A stretch of DNA of 64,000 nt from Aurantimonas marina (GCF_017183135.1 NZ_JADDXW010000007.1:1-64000); one strand, 5' to 3'; shown: positions 52,915 to 62,820, counted from the stretch's first letter. Numbers and translations are program-made. Notes: generated from the sequence alone by a model not told the origin.

Positions 52915-53385
52915 ATGATGTTCGAGGCGTTTCGGGATTTTCTGCAGACGATCGGCCGAGACGCGGCGATGCCGGATGCGGCGGGCACGGACGATTTGAG
53001 GGTCGCGACCGCGGCGCTTTTATTCCACATTATCGGCGCCGACGGCATCGTCACGGACGAAGAACGGACAAAAATGCGGGCGGTGCTGGCGCAGGAGTTC
53101 GGGCTCGACCCGGCCGAGGCCGACAGGATCGCCGACGCCGGCCGTGAGGCTGATGCCGGGGCCGTCGATCTCTACCAGTTCACCTCGGTGCTGAATGCGA
53201 GGCTGGAGCCCGAGCATCGAGTCCGTTTCGTCGAGATGCTCTGGGAGGTGACCTACGCCGACGGCAACGTCCATGAGCTCGAGGACAATCTGATCTGGCG
53301 CATTTCGGATCTCCTCGGGGTTTCGACTCGCGATCGCATGTTGATGAAGCGGGAGGCGGCGGACAGGAGCGGGCTTTCCGACTGA
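52915..53385 (+). CDS. TerB-like protein
   Basis: A 156-residue TerB/DjlA-like helical domain: VATAALLFHIIGADGIVTDEE, then EHRVRFVEMLWEVTYADGNVHELEDNLI, the paired acidic helices of the family that may bind metal. The tellurite-resistance name is historical and no ter operon exists here. I took the ATG at 52915; an in-frame TTG at 52870 overlapping hemY is possible. The stop overlaps the next start by one base (TGATG). Confidence 0.82.
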   Translation: MMFEAFRDFLQTIGRDAAMPDAAGTDDLRVATAALLFHIIGADGIVTDEERTKMRAVLAQEFGLDPAEADRIADAGREADAGAVDLYQFTSVLNARLEPEHRVRFVEMLWEVTYADGNVHELEDNLIWRISDLLGVSTRDRMLMKREAADRSGLSD

Positions 53386-54173
53386 TGGCCTATTACGACA
53401 AGCGCGAACGGAACGCCGCCGAGACGGTCCGTCATGCGGCGGCGGAACATCGCTACAGCCTCGAGGGCGCGGTTGAGCGCCCGATCCTGATTGTCCTGCA
53501 CCAGGAAACCTCGACGCCCGGCCGCGTCGGGCAGATGCTCGAGGCGCACGGCGTCACGCTCGACATCCGCCGGCCGGTGATGGGCGACCCGCTACCCGAA
53601 ACGCTGGAGGCGCATGGCGGCGCCATCGTCTTCGGCGGGCCGCCCAGCGCCAACGACACCGACGCACATCTCGTCCGCGAGATCGACTGGCTCAAGGTGC
53701 CATTGGCCGAGGAGCGGCCGTTTCTCGGTATCTGCCTCGGCGCGCAGATGCTCGCCAAGCATCTCGGCGCCTCGGTCGCCAGCCATCCCAACGGCTGCGC
53801 CGAAGTCGGTTATTATCCGATCCGGGCGACCCCGGAGGGCCGGATGCTGATGCCGCACTGGCCGGACACGGTCTATCAATGGCATCGCGAGGGCTTCGAC
53901 CTGCCGCATGGCGCGAAACGCCTGGCGACGGGCGACTGGTATCCGAATCAGGCGTTCAGCTATGGCAAGGCCGCCTATGGCGTGCAGTTCCACGCCGAAC
54001 TGACGCTCGCCATGATGCACCGCTGGACGACGCGCGGGCATGAACGGCTGAAGCTGCCGGGCGCGCAGGGGCGGCGCCAGCATTTCGACGGGCGGGCCAT
54101 CTACGACGCGCCGGTGCGGCGCTGGCTGGAGGAATTCCTCGCCCGGATTTTCGGGGCGCGGGTGGAGGAGTGA
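53385..54173 (+). CDS. Class I glutamine amidotransferase-like protein
   Basis: A 262-residue GMP-synthase-type amidotransferase domain without a synthetase partner. Nucleophile motif FLGICLGAQMLAKHLG and the later VQFHAELTLAMM histidine/glutamate are visible, so glutamine hydrolysis seems possible. The N-terminal 35 residues precede the fold. Its substrate is unknown. It is coupled to the TerB gene by one shared base, and the HAD gene follows after 9 bp, so the three are likely an operon. Confidence 0.82.
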   Translation: MAYYDKRERNAAETVRHAAAEHRYSLEGAVERPILIVLHQETSTPGRVGQMLEAHGVTLDIRRPVMGDPLPETLEAHGGAIVFGGPPSANDTDAHLVREIDWLKVPLAEERPFLGICLGAQMLAKHLGASVASHPNGCAEVGYYPIRATPEGRMLMPHWPDTVYQWHREGFDLPHGAKRLATGDWYPNQAFSYGKAAYGVQFHAELTLAMMHRWTTRGHERLKLPGAQGRRQHFDGRAIYDAPVRRWLEEFLARIFGARVEE

Positions 54174-54182
54174 GGCTGGAGC

Positions 54183-54887
54183 ATGCCGTCCACTACCACG
54201 CTCACCACCATCGGCTTCGACGCCGACGACACGCTCTGGCACAATGAGCGGTTTTTCCAGCTGACCGAGGCACGATTCCGCGAGATGCTCGCGGACCACG
54301 CGGAGGGCGCGGTCGTGTCGAGCCGACTGCTTGAGGCCGAACGCCGCAACCTTGGCCATTACGGTTTCGGCATCAAAGGCTTCGTCCTGTCGATGATTGA
54401 GACCGCGCTCGACGTCACCGGCGATGCTGCCTCGCCGGCGATCATGCGCGAGATCCTCGACGCCGGCCGCGAGATGCTGGAGCATCCGGTAGAGACGCTG
54501 CCCGAGGCGGAGGAGACGCTGGAGGCGCTGGCCGGACGCTATCGGCTCGTGCTGATCACCAAGGGCGATCTGTTCGACCAGGAGAGGAAGCTCGCCGCCT
54601 CCGGGCTCGGCGATTTCTTCGACGCGGTCGAAATCGTCAGCAACAAGTCCGCCGCGACCTACGAGCGGATTTTCGCCCGGCACGGCGATGGACCGACGCG
54701 GGCGATGATGATCGGCAATTCGCTGAAATCGGACGTCCTGCCGGCGCTCGCCGCGGGCTGCTACGGCGTGCATGTGCCGCATGATCTGATCTGGGCGATG
54801 GAGCACGCCGAGGCGCCGGCGGACGAGCCGCGCTTTCGCCGCATCGAGCGGCTCGGCGAGGTGCCGGGCCTGATCGGAGGACTTTGA
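54183..54887 (+). CDS. HAD-family hydrolase
   Basis: A 234-residue HAD phosphatase. Motif I is FDADDTLWHN (nucleophile and acid Asp), motif II VLITKG, motif III Lys in the VSNKSAATYERI stretch, and motif IV MMIGNSLKSDVLPAL. The helical cap after motif I puts it near the YjjG/PhoX-like subgroup. The substrate is not predictable. It is 9 bp after the amidotransferase gene and its end faces the MFS gene. Confidence 0.87.
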   Translation: MPSTTTLTTIGFDADDTLWHNERFFQLTEARFREMLADHAEGAVVSSRLLEAERRNLGHYGFGIKGFVLSMIETALDVTGDAASPAIMREILDAGREMLEHPVETLPEAEETLEALAGRYRLVLITKGDLFDQERKLAASGLGDFFDAVEIVSNKSAATYERIFARHGDGPTRAMMIGNSLKSDVLPALAAGCYGVHVPHDLIWAMEHAEAPADEPRFRRIERLGEVPGLIGGL

Positions 54888-54910
54888 CCCGATTACGACC
54901 GAGCCCGGCG

Positions 54911-56191
54911 TCAGTCGCGGCCAGCGAGATGGCGGACCTGGCGCAGATCCGGGAACAGCCAGGCCCAGAGACCCGCGACGCCCATGGTGGCGGCGCCGCC
55001 CAAAACCACCGCCGGCACCGCGCCGATCCAGAACGCCATGACGCCGGCGCGGAATTCGCCGAGTTCGTTGGAGGCGCCGAGGAACACCATGTTGACGGCG
55101 TTGACTCGGCCGCGCACGGCGTCGGGAGTCCACAGCTGCAGCAGTGTCTCGCGGATATAGACGCTGATCATGTCGGACGCGCCGGCCAGCGCGAGCGCGG
55201 CAATCGCCAGCCAAGGGGCGGTGGCAAGGCCGAAGACAAGGGTGAAGGCGCCGAACAGGCCGACAAAGGCGAGCATGACGGCGCCGGCCTTGTCCTTGAT
55301 GGGATGCGCCGCGAGCCAGATCGCCATCGATACGGCGCCCACCCCCGGCGCGGCGCGCAACAGGCCGAGGCCCCAGGGGCCGACCTCCAGCACGTCGCGG
55401 GCATAGACCGGCATCAGCGCGACGGCGCCGCCCAGAAGCACGGCGAAGAGGTCGAGCGAGATGGCACCGAGCACCACCTTTTGCGACCAGATGTAGCGGA
55501 AGCCGGCGACGACTGTCGCAAAGCTCGCGGGCTCGGGCACGCGCTTGCGCGCCGGTGCGCGGATCGACAGCACCAACGCCGCGGCGCCGAGAAAGAGCGT
55601 GAGGCCGATCGCATAGGCGGCGAGTGGCGAGACGCCGTAGAGCAGGCCGCCAGCGACCGGGCCGACGATCGCCGCGATCTGCCAGGAGGAGGAGTTCCAG
55701 GCGATGGCGTTGGCGAGTTCCTGCCGGGTCACGAGGTTGACGACGAGGGACTGGGAGGACGGGCCGAAGAAGGCGCGGGCGATGCCGAAGCCGACGAGGA
55801 CGGCAAAGACCGGCAGCGGCGAGGCGAGGCCATGCCACGTCAGCAGCAGGAGGGCGAGCGCGCCGGCGGCCTCCACCAGGATCGAAAGTCCCATGATCAG
55901 CCGGCGCGAAAACCGGTCGGCCGCCGCCCCGGTGACGAGAACCAGGAGAAGCGCCGGCAGGAATTGGCACAGGCCGATAATGCCGAGATCGAGCGGATTG
56001 CGGGTCAGATCGTAGATCTGCCAGCCGACCGAGACGACGACGATCTGGATGGCGAATGTGGAAAAGAAGCGCGCCAACCAATAGCGCAGGAAGCGGGGAT
56101 TACGGAAGGCGGCGAAGCGGTCGTCGTCGGGAATGACGGCGACGTCCGGACCGGGTTTTGATCCGATCTCGGCCTCCACATCCTGGGTCAC
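54911..56191 (-). CDS. MFS transporter (EntS-like)
   Basis: A 426-residue major facilitator with 12 predicted membrane helices, of the MFS_3/EntS type that exports siderophores or drugs. Seen: FRYLWL-like start (FRNPRFLRYWLARFFSTFA), GWQIYDLTRNPLDLG, GAAADRFSRRLIMG (the loop-2 motif) and the repeated fold after residue 225. The short cytosolic N terminus is acidic. The substrate is unknown. It converges with the HAD gene, 24 bp apart. Confidence 0.85.
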   Translation of the reverse strand: MTQDVEAEIGSKPGPDVAVIPDDDRFAAFRNPRFLRYWLARFFSTFAIQIVVVSVGWQIYDLTRNPLDLGIIGLCQFLPALLLVLVTGAAADRFSRRLIMGLSILVEAAGALALLLLTWHGLASPLPVFAVLVGFGIARAFFGPSSQSLVVNLVTRQELANAIAWNSSSWQIAAIVGPVAGGLLYGVSPLAAYAIGLTLFLGAAALVLSIRAPARKRVPEPASFATVVAGFRYIWSQKVVLGAISLDLFAVLLGGAVALMPVYARDVLEVGPWGLGLLRAAPGVGAVSMAIWLAAHPIKDKAGAVMLAFVGLFGAFTLVFGLATAPWLAIAALALAGASDMISVYIRETLLQLWTPDAVRGRVNAVNMVFLGASNELGEFRAGVMAFWIGAVPAVVLGGAATMGVAGLWAWLFPDLRQVRHLAGRD

Positions 56192-56275
56192 GACCGCACC
56201 TGCCCTGGCTCGGCCCGAACCGTCGGGCGCGTCATACCAGGCTTACGGGAGGTCCTGGACAAGCATGAGACTGGT

Positions 56276-56351
<76 letters not shown>

Positions 56352-56501
56352 GTCCACCATTGCGACCGCGATATAGGGTGCCGGGCTCGGCGGTGTCAAC
56401 GGGCAATCGGCGGCACCATCACCCCTGCCGCGCCGTCGCCGGCTTGCGATTTCAAGGGACGATGGCTACATCGGGGCCGTCGTCGGAAAGGTTCCCGTTT
56501 C

Positions 56502-56804
56502 ATGCTCGCAGTCACCTATGTTCTGTATCAGGCGCTCAACCTCTATTGGTGGATCGTCATTGCCTCGGCGATTCTGTCGTGGCTCTATGCCTTCAACATC
56601 GTCAATCCGGGCAACCCTTTCGTCGATTCGGTCGGGCGCTTCCTGTGGCAGCTGACCGAGCCTGTCTATCGGCGCATCCGCAAGGTGCTTCCTGATCTCG
56701 GCGGCATCGATCTGTCGCCGCTGGTCGTGCTGTTCGGGATCATGTTCCTGCAATATCTGCTGGTCTATTACGTCAATCCGGCGATCTACAGCGCCGGCGT
56801 CTGA
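56502..56804 (+). CDS. YggT family membrane protein
   Basis: A 100-residue protein with two hydrophobic YggT segments: a first membrane span (LYQALNLYWWIVIASAILSWL), the NPGNPFVDSVGRFLWQLTEPVYRRIRKVLP middle that carries the family motif, and a second span (SPLVVLFGIMFLQYLLVYYV). YggT proteins are linked to osmotic shock and cell division. Its role is not well defined. The ATG at 56502 gives the standard length. It is followed by the DUF167 gene 4 bp later, the usual yggT-yggU pair. Confidence 0.9.
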   Translation: MLAVTYVLYQALNLYWWIVIASAILSWLYAFNIVNPGNPFVDSVGRFLWQLTEPVYRRIRKVLPDLGGIDLSPLVVLFGIMFLQYLLVYYVNPAIYSAGV

Positions 56805-56808
56805 GCCG

Positions 56809-57120
56809 GTGGCCGACCCGCGCTTCTGGCGCGTCGTCGATGACGCCGTCCTCGTGCAGGTGAGGCTGACGCCGAAATCCTCGGTCGACCGGATCGATGG
56901 GCCGGGCATCGATGGCGATGGCAACGGACAGCTCAAAGCCCGGGTGCGTGCGGTGCCGGAGGACGGCAAGGCGAACAAGGCGCTGACGGCCGTGCTGGCG
57001 AAAAGTCTCGGCGTGCCGAAATCAGCCGTTACGGTGGTCGCCGGTCCCACCTCACGCTCGAAGACCTTGCGGATCGCGGGCGATTCGGCGGCGCTGACCT
57101 CCGCGCTCGCCAAACTCTGA
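56809..57120 (+). CDS. DUF167 (YggU) family protein
   Basis: A 103-residue DUF167 protein: VQVRLTPKSSVDRIDG, LKARVRAVPEDGKANKALTAVLAKSLG and VTVVAGPTSRSKTLRI. The family function is not known. It begins with GTG 4 bp after yggT, which fits their usual coupling. Confidence 0.88.
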   Translation: MADPRFWRVVDDAVLVQVRLTPKSSVDRIDGPGIDGDGNGQLKARVRAVPEDGKANKALTAVLAKSLGVPKSAVTVVAGPTSRSKTLRIAGDSAALTSALAKL

Positions 57121-57156
57121 CGCATCACCAACCGCGCAACCGGCGCACTGCGCGCG

Positions 57157-57195
57157 CAAAAACGCCGCCCATCCGTTGGTCACGGCGGCGGCGTT
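57157..57195 (-). terminator. Terminator of the DUF1127 gene
   Basis: AACGCCGCC (57161-57169) and GGCGGCGTT (57187-57195) form a 9-bp stem. On the minus strand the stem is followed by TTTTTGCG. The position 50 nt after the DUF1127 stop and the T-run make a Rho-independent terminator likely. Confidence 0.65.
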
Positions 57196-57245
57196 GAAGC
57201 AGTATCTCGTTCTGTCGCCGGCCTGGAAAGATCGGCGGTCCGGTA

Positions 57246-57395
57246 TCAGCGCCGGCCGAAGCGCACGGCCCGGGCGATATCGCCGCGAACGACGCCGATA
57301 TCGGCGAGTTCACGATCGTCCATGAGCTGGAGCTGGCGGATGTCGTTGCGCTGGTGGCGGTAGGCCTGCAGGCGGCTGGTGAGCTGGCGAAACAT
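57246..57395 (-). CDS. DUF1127 small protein
   Basis: A 49-residue basic protein with RQLTSRLQAYRHQRNDIRQL and LMDDRELADIGVVRGDI, the short helix-turn-helix-like DUF1127 unit common in alphaproteobacteria. Relatives influence RNA turnover and phosphate or carbon stress. This one is uncharacterised. The ATG at 57395 was chosen because upstream residues do not match the family. The upstream DNA is AT-rich and probably carries the promoter. Confidence 0.85.
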   Translation of the reverse strand: MFRQLTSRLQAYRHQRNDIRQLQLMDDRELADIGVVRGDIARAVRFGRR

Positions 57396-57610
57396 GGGTC
57401 TTGTCCAAAGCGGCGTTGCGATCACACGAATATAGGATATTGCATCGCACAAGAGGAGAGCATCGAATTGCAAATCTGGTGTGCAAACTGCGCATGACAA
57501 AGGCATCCGGCCATTTACCGGATCTCAATCGTTCATGATATGATCGCTCTTCGTTCGCGGAAGATCGCCCCCGGTCGGGCGGCGCTCGCGCGCCGACTGA
57601 CAGGGCCCGT

Positions 57611-58147
57611 TCAGGCCTTCGTCTGCTTCTCGCGCTCGATGGCTTCGGTGATCAGGGTGCGCGCCTTGTCGCTATCGCCCCAGTCGCCGATCTTCACCCA
57701 CTTGCCGGGCTCCAGATCCTTGTAGTGCTCGAAGAAATGCTCGACCTGCTGCAGGGTGATCTCGGGCAGGTCCTTGTATTCCTGGACCATCTCGAAGCGC
57801 CGGGTGATGTGCGGCGAGGGTACCGCGATGATCTTCTCGTCCTGGCCCTTGTTGTCCTCCATCACGAGGACGCCGATCGGCCGGCAGTTGATGACGCAGC
57901 CGGGAAACAGAGGGCGGGTATTGCAGATCAGGACGTCGATCGGATCGCCGTCGTCGGACAGCGTATGCGGCACGAAGCCGTAATTCCCCGGATAGGTCAT
58001 CGGCGTGTAGAGGAACCGGTCGACGACGAGGCAACCGGCCTCCTTGTCCATCTCGTATTTGATCGGATGACCGCCGAGCGGCACCTCGATGATGACGTTG
58101 ATATCGTCGGGCGGGGTATTGCCGATGGCGATCGCGTCGATGCGCAT
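57611..58147 (-). CDS. ppa: Inorganic pyrophosphatase
   Basis: Ppa hydrolyses pyrophosphate to drive biosynthesis. The 178-residue protein is the family I type: [37 protein letters not shown], and the metal-binding [10 protein letters not shown]. The start at 58147 gives the canonical length (MRIDAIAIG). GGAAGAG precedes it. It stands alone. Confidence 0.96.
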   Translation of the reverse strand: MRIDAIAIGNTPPDDINVIIEVPLGGHPIKYEMDKEAGCLVVDRFLYTPMTYPGNYGFVPHTLSDDGDPIDVLICNTRPLFPGCVINCRPIGVLVMEDNKGQDEKIIAVPSPHITRRFEMVQEYKDLPEITLQQVEHFFEHYKDLEPGKWVKIGDWGDSDKARTLITEAIEREKQTKA

Positions 58148-58245
58148 GATCTGTTCTCTTCCTTGTCTCGTTCCGGACGGTCGGCGCATCGTCGGCGCCG
58201 AGGCGTGAACGCCGGATTGGCATGTCAAAGCGCGGAGAAATCTCG

Positions 58246-58271
58246 ATCGGGCGCCTTGGGGATCGCCCGAT
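58246..58271 (-). terminator. Hairpin after the GNAT gene
   Basis: ATCGGGCG (58246-58253) and CGCCCGAT (58264-58271) form an 8-bp stem with a 10-nt loop, about 60 nt after the GNAT stop on the minus strand. It is a likely terminator without a long T-run. Confidence 0.35.
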
Positions 58272-58334
58272 GCTCTAGCCGCTCGCGAAGGGCGGTGCAA
58301 CAACCCGTGCGCCTGCCGCGATGGCGGCCCGCGA

Positions 58335-58841
58335 TCAGGGCCAGACGAAGGCGATCTTGCCGAAGTTGCGGCCTTCGAACACTTCGTGGCCCTCGGCGAC
58401 ATCGGCGCCGCCGAGCCGTGCATAGAAATCGACGGCCTGGTGATTGTCCGCGAGCGCCCACACGACCAGACCGGTTAAACGGCGGTCGGCCAGCAGGCCT
58501 CTGGCCGCCTTGAACAGGCGCCCGCCAAATCCCAGCCCCTGATATTCGGGCTTGAGGTAAAGTTCGTAGATCTCGCCCTCGGCCTTGATCGCCTCGGCCC
58601 GGTTGTGCCCAAGCGTGGCATAGCCGATCGTTTCGCCGGCAAACTCCACGACCAGGATCGCCGCGCCGTTGCGGATCGCCCGGACCCACCAGGCTTCGTG
58701 ACGGCGTCCGATCATCCGGGAAAGACTGTTGTGGGGGAGCAAGCCGCTATAGGCGCCGCGCCATGCCGCCTCATGCACCGCCGCCAGCGCCGCGGTGTCG
58801 CGTGGTTCGGCAAGGCGAATTTCGGCGGCAATCGTGTTCAT
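58335..58841 (-). CDS. GNAT-family N-acetyltransferase
   Basis: A 168-residue GNAT enzyme: [20 protein letters not shown] start (the usual first strand and helix), [11 protein letters not shown], and the acetyl-CoA loop [17 protein letters not shown] (R/Q-x-x-G-x-G). It resembles the RimI/phosphinothricin-type set. The substrate is unknown. It lies alone between ppa and a 200-bp gap before the PH-domain gene. Confidence 0.87.
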   Translation of the reverse strand: MNTIAAEIRLAEPRDTAALAAVHEAAWRGAYSGLLPHNSLSRMIGRRHEAWWVRAIRNGAAILVVEFAGETIGYATLGHNRAEAIKAEGEIYELYLKPEYQGLGFGGRLFKAARGLLADRRLTGLVVWALADNHQAVDFYARLGGADVAEGHEVFEGRNFGKIAFVWP

Positions 58842-59046
58842 TGGATGTTAATCATAAACCGTCTCGACCGATCCGTCTCGTTCGCCGGCTCGCTTTTCCG
58901 CTGATTGTCCGCCAACGGCAATCACGCATCGGCCCTGCCGACGCGGTTACCCGGGTTGTCCCCGGCTTTTTGGTTTGGGCGGAGGAGGGGGCCGACCTAT
59001 CGCGGTGGCCGAACGCGCTTGCGCCACATGCCGATGGGAAACGGCC

Positions 59047-59427
59047 TCACGGCCGGCCAAGGACTCCGTGCGCCAGCGCGCGCTGGATACCGGCGATGTC
59101 GGCGCGGCGCGATAATTGACGCAACAGTGGCGGCTGCCCGCTCATCCACAGCGTGAGTTCGGAATCGGTATCGAAATTACCGGCCGTCTCGATCGCGAAC
59201 ATGGTGATCGCGCGGTAAGGGATCGATTGGATGTGCCGCTTGCGGCCGGTCATGCCCTGCTTGTCGACGATGATCAGGCGAAGATCGGTGAAGACGAGGA
59301 GATCGCGGACGACCCGAAAGGCGAGGTGGACCTCTTCGTCGACCAGTAGCATAGGGTCGAGGTCGGAGCGCACCGCCTCGATATCGGCGTCGCTGCTCAG
59401 CCCCATGAGGCCGGAAAGAAGACCCAT
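59047..59427 (-). CDS. Bacterial PH-domain protein
   Basis: A 126-residue single PHb domain (bPH_1/DUF1696): DPMLLVDEEVHLAFRVVRDLLVFTDLRLIIVD, then GRKRHIQSIPYRAITMFAIET, then the last strand and helix. The fold is a bacterial pleckstrin-like barrel that often forms rings. Its role is not known. Neighbours do not help. The 242-bp spacer to the aminotransferase is AT-rich in part (59530-59600), probably promoter DNA. Confidence 0.85.
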   Translation of the reverse strand: MGLLSGLMGLSSDADIEAVRSDLDPMLLVDEEVHLAFRVVRDLLVFTDLRLIIVDKQGMTGRKRHIQSIPYRAITMFAIETAGNFDTDSELTLWMSGQPPLLRQLSRRADIAGIQRALAHGVLGRP

Positions 59428-59669
59428 CCCACTCTCTCGCTTTCGCTAATCCTGCTGCGCGACTGGATACCGATCTTGCCGGCCCTGTCCAGAACGGTCT
59501 GCCGGCAACGGCGGGGAAACGGCAGCGTACCTAAGAAATACTTATTGTAGCGAAAGAAATTGAAAGCGAGCATTGGAGCTATTGATTCTATAGGATCGGC
59601 GAAAGCCGGCGCGAGCGGGTGCCCGCAAACGGGTGCGCTCGCATGCGTGCCGGCCCATGGGAGGTATGC

Positions 59670-60878
59670 TTGAAGCACGGTATCCGACATCTGTTCATCC
59701 CTGGCCCGACCAATGTTCCCGAGCGCGTGCGCCGCGCCATGAACGTGCCGATGGAGGATCAGCGCTCGCCGGATTTTCCGGCGCTGACCCTGCCGCTGTT
59801 TCGCGATCTGAAGAAGGTTTTCCGGAACGGGGACGGGCGCGTCTTCATGTATCCGTCGTCAGGGACGGGCGCCTGGGAAGCGGCCATCCAGAACACGCTC
59901 GCGCGTGGCGATAAGGTGCTGATGTCGCGCTTCGGCCAGTTCTCGCATCTGTGGGTCGACATGGCCCAGCGTCTCGGGCTCGACGTGACGGCGATCGATG
60001 TCGAATGGGGCGCCGGCGTGCCGCTGGACGAATACGAACGCGTCATCGCGGCCGACAAGGCGCATGAGATCCGCGCCGTGTTCGCTACCCAGAACGAGAC
60101 GGCGACCGGCGTGGCCTCGGACATCGCCGGGCTGCGCAAGCTGCTCGATACCCACTCGCACCACGCGCTGATCTTCGTCGACGGCGTCTCGTCGATCGCC
60201 TCGATCGATTTTCGCCAGGACGAATGGGGCGTCGACCTCGCCGTCGCCGGGTCGCAGAAGGGCTTCATGCTGCCGGCCGGGCTGTCGTTCCTGTCGGTTT
60301 CCGAAAAGGCCTTGGCCGCGCATCGCGCCAACCGGCCGAAGATGGAGCGGTGCTACTTCTCCTTCGCCGACATGATCGCGACCAACGATCAGGGCTATTT
60401 CCCCTATACGCCGCCGACGCAGTTCTTCCACGGACTGAGGGTCGCGTTGTACATGCTGTTCGAGGAAGGGCTCGACAATGTCTTCGCGCGCCACCACCAC
60501 CTGGCCGAAGGCGTGCGGCGCGGCGTTGCCGGCATGGGGCTGAAGCTTCAGGCGGTGGCGCCGCAATGGCATTCGGACACGGTCTCGGCGATTCGCGTGC
60601 CGGAAGGTGTCGACGCGAACGCGGTGCTCAAAATCGCCTATGAGCGGTACGAAACCTCGTTCGGCAGCGGGCTCGCGCAATTGTCCGGCAAGGTGTTCCG
60701 CATTGGCCATCTCGGCGATCTCAACGCGGGGATGTGCTTGACGGCGCTGAGCATCGCCGAGATGGCGCTGGTCGACGCCGGCGCCCGAATCGAGCTGGGA
60801 TCGGGCGTCGCGGCGGCGCAGGATTATTACCGCGCCGAGGCGTCCGAGGCGGCCGGCTCGCAGGTGGCGGCCGCGTAA
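59670..60878 (+). CDS. PLP aminotransferase of the serine/aspartate-glyoxylate group
   Basis: A 402-residue class V aminotransferase. Seen: HLFIPGPTNVPERVRRAM, SSGTGAWEAAIQNTLARGDK, FVDGVSSIASIDFRQDEW and the PLP-lysine region AVAGSQKGFMLPAGL. It resembles both SgaA (serine-glyoxylate) and BhcA (aspartate-glyoxylate). The stretch DTVSAIRVPEGVDANAV and FARHHHLAEGV seem nearer BhcA, but no other beta-hydroxyaspartate-cycle gene is here. I chose a TTG start at 59670 because GGGAGG lies 5 nt upstream. An ATG at 59643 is possible. Confidence 0.82.
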   Translation: MKHGIRHLFIPGPTNVPERVRRAMNVPMEDQRSPDFPALTLPLFRDLKKVFRNGDGRVFMYPSSGTGAWEAAIQNTLARGDKVLMSRFGQFSHLWVDMAQRLGLDVTAIDVEWGAGVPLDEYERVIAADKAHEIRAVFATQNETATGVASDIAGLRKLLDTHSHHALIFVDGVSSIASIDFRQDEWGVDLAVAGSQKGFMLPAGLSFLSVSEKALAAHRANRPKMERCYFSFADMIATNDQGYFPYTPPTQFFHGLRVALYMLFEEGLDNVFARHHHLAEGVRRGVAGMGLKLQAVAPQWHSDTVSAIRVPEGVDANAVLKIAYERYETSFGSGLAQLSGKVFRIGHLGDLNAGMCLTALSIAEMALVDAGARIELGSGVAAAQDYYRAEASEAAGSQVAAA

Positions 60879-60911
60879 CACCTTCGATCGTGCGATCTCC
60901 CAAGTCGTGCC

Positions 60912-60957
60912 GACGAAAAAACGGGTGCCCGCGAGAGCAGGCACCCGTTTTTTCGTC
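60912..60957. terminator. Strong bidirectional terminator
   Basis: An 18-bp perfect inverted repeat (60912-60929, 60940-60957) with a 10-nt loop: GACGAAAAAACGGGTGCC and its complement. The stem contains A6 on the left and T6 on the right, giving a T-run in both directions. It separates the convergent aminotransferase and typA genes. Confidence 0.9.
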
Positions 60958-60993
60958 AACAGAGAGGGTCGCCTGGTCCCAAGCGCCGGGCGA

Positions 60994-62820
60994 TCAAGCC
61001 GCCTTGCGGCTCTTGTCGAAGCGCTTGCGCTCGTTCGAGTCGAGATAAATCTTGCGCAGCCGGATGGTCTTCGGCGTCACCTCGACCAGTTCGTCGTCCT
61101 GAATCCACGACAGCGCCCGGTCGAGCGTCATGCGGATCGGCGGCGTCAGCTTGATCGCCTCGTCCTTGCCCGACGCGCGCATGTTGGTCAGCTTCTTGCC
61201 CTTCAGAACGTTCACTTCCAGATCGTTCTCGCGGGTGTGGATGCCGATGATCATGCCGGCATAGACCTTGACGCCGGCATCGATGACCATCGGGCCGCGA
61301 TCTTCCAGGTTGAACATGGCGAAGGCGACGCTTTCGCCGGTGTCGTTGGAGATCAGGACACCGGTGTTGCGGCCCGGAAGCGTACCCTTGAACGGCGCAT
61401 AGGAGTGGAACAGGCGGTTCATGATCGCCGTGCCCCGGGTGTCGGTCAACAACTCCGACTGATAGCCGATGAGGCCGCGGGTCGGGGCGTGGAACACCAG
61501 GCGCTGACGATCGCCGCCGGAGGGGCGCAGCTCGATCATCTCGGCTTTGCGCTCGCTCATCTTCTGGACGACGATGCCGGAATGCTCCTCGTCGACGTCG
61601 ATGACGACTTCCTCGATCGGCTCCAGGACCTCGCCGTTCTCGCCCTCTTTCATGACGACGCGCGGACGCGAAATGCCCAGCTCGAAACCCTCGCGGCGCA
61701 TCGTCTCGATCAGCACGGCCAGCTGCAGCTCGCCGCGACCGGAGACGTAGAAGGAATCCTTGTCGTCCGCCTCATCGATCTTCAGCGCGACATTGCCTTC
61801 GGCCTCCTTCAGGAGACGGTCGCGGATGATGCGGCTCGTCACCTTGTCGCCCTCGGTGCCGGCGAGCGGAGAATCGTTGACGATGAAGGACATCGTTACC
61901 GTCGGCGGATCGATCGGCTGGGCGTGCAGCGGCTCGGTCACCGCCGGGTCGCAGAAGGTGTCGGCGACCGTGCCTTTGGACAAGCCCGCGATGGCGACGA
62001 TGTCGCCCGCCTCGGCAAAGTCGAGCGGCACGCGCTCGAGGCCCCGGAAGGCGAGGATCTTCGAGATGCGGCCGGTTTCCAGCAGCTTGCCGTCGCCGTG
62101 CAGCACCTTGACCGCCTGGTTCGGCTTGATCGAGCCCGACTGGATACGACCGGTGATCAGCCGGCCGAGGAACGGGTTCGCCTCCAGAATCGTGCCGATC
62201 ATCTTGAACGGCTCGTCCTTGCCGGCGGTATCGGGCTCCGGCACATGCTTCAGAATCAGGTCGAACAGCGGCGTGAGGCCCTGATCCTGCGGGCCTTCCG
62301 GCTCCTCGGCCATCCAGCCGCCACGGCCCGAACCGTAAAGCACCGGGAAGTCGAGCTGCTCTTCAGTCGCGTCGAGCGCGACGAACAGGTCGAAGATCTC
62401 GTTGAGCACTTCCTGATGGCGCTCGTCGGAGCGGTCGATCTTGTTGATCGCCACGATCGGCTTCAATCCGACCTTGAGCGCCTTGCCGAGCACGAATTTC
62501 GTCTGCGGCATCGGACCTTCCGACGCGTCGACCAGGATGACCGCGCCGTCGACCATGTTGAGAATGCGCTCCACCTCGCCGCCGAAATCGGCGTGGCCCG
62601 GCGTATCGACGATATTGATGCGGGTGTCCTTCCACTCGACCGAAGTCGCCTTGGCCAGGATCGTGATGCCGCGCTCCTTCTCCAGATCGTTGGAGTCCAT
62701 CGCGCGCTCTTCCTGGCGCTGGTTCTCGCGGAACGAGCCAGACTGGGCCAGTAGCTTGTCGACGAGCGTCGTCTTGCCATGGTCGACGTGCGCGATAATC
62801 GCGATGTTGCGGAGCTTCAT
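60994..62820 (-). CDS. typA: Ribosome-associated GTPase TypA/BipA
   Basis: TypA is a translational GTPase related to EF-G that helps ribosome assembly and stress or cold adaptation. The 608-residue protein has P-loop [12 protein letters not shown], switch [19 protein letters not shown], and the C-terminal BipA-specific domain (GNTGVLIS-like [19 protein letters not shown] and RRIRLRK-like [11 protein letters not shown]). The start at 62820 gives the standard length. An upstream in-frame start adds 6 residues. It converges on the aminotransferase at the terminator. Confidence 0.95.
   Translation of the reverse strand: MKLRNIAIIAHVDHGKTTLVDKLLAQSGSFRENQRQEERAMDSNDLEKERGITILAKATSVEWKDTRINIVDTPGHADFGGEVERILNMVDGAVILVDASEGPMPQTKFVLGKALKVGLKPIVAINKIDRSDERHQEVLNEIFDLFVALDATEEQLDFPVLYGSGRGGWMAEEPEGPQDQGLTPLFDLILKHVPEPDTAGKDEPFKMIGTILEANPFLGRLITGRIQSGSIKPNQAVKVLHGDGKLLETGRISKILAFRGLERVPLDFAEAGDIVAIAGLSKGTVADTFCDPAVTEPLHAQPIDPPTVTMSFIVNDSPLAGTEGDKVTSRIIRDRLLKEAEGNVALKIDEADDKDSFYVSGRGELQLAVLIETMRREGFELGISRPRVVMKEGENGEVLEPIEEVVIDVDEEHSGIVVQKMSERKAEMIELRPSGGDRQRLVFHAPTRGLIGYQSELLTDTRGTAIMNRLFHSYAPFKGTLPGRNTGVLISNDTGESVAFAMFNLEDRGPMVIDAGVKVYAGMIIGIHTRENDLEVNVLKGKKLTNMRASGKDEAIKLTPPIRMTLDRALSWIQDDELVEVTPKTIRLRKIYLDSNERKRFDKSRKAA

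Noticed and set aside
52915-53385. Tellurite-resistance function from the TerB name
   Set aside because: No other ter gene is present. The domain occurs in many unrelated proteins.
58842-59046. Possible gene in the gap between the GNAT and PH-domain genes
   Set aside because: Frames here lack ribosome sites and are shadows of the neighbours. No RNA-like structure was seen.
61000-62754. 615-residue plus-strand frame opposite typA
   Set aside because: Antisense shadow of typA with Arg/Asp-rich, repeat-like composition.
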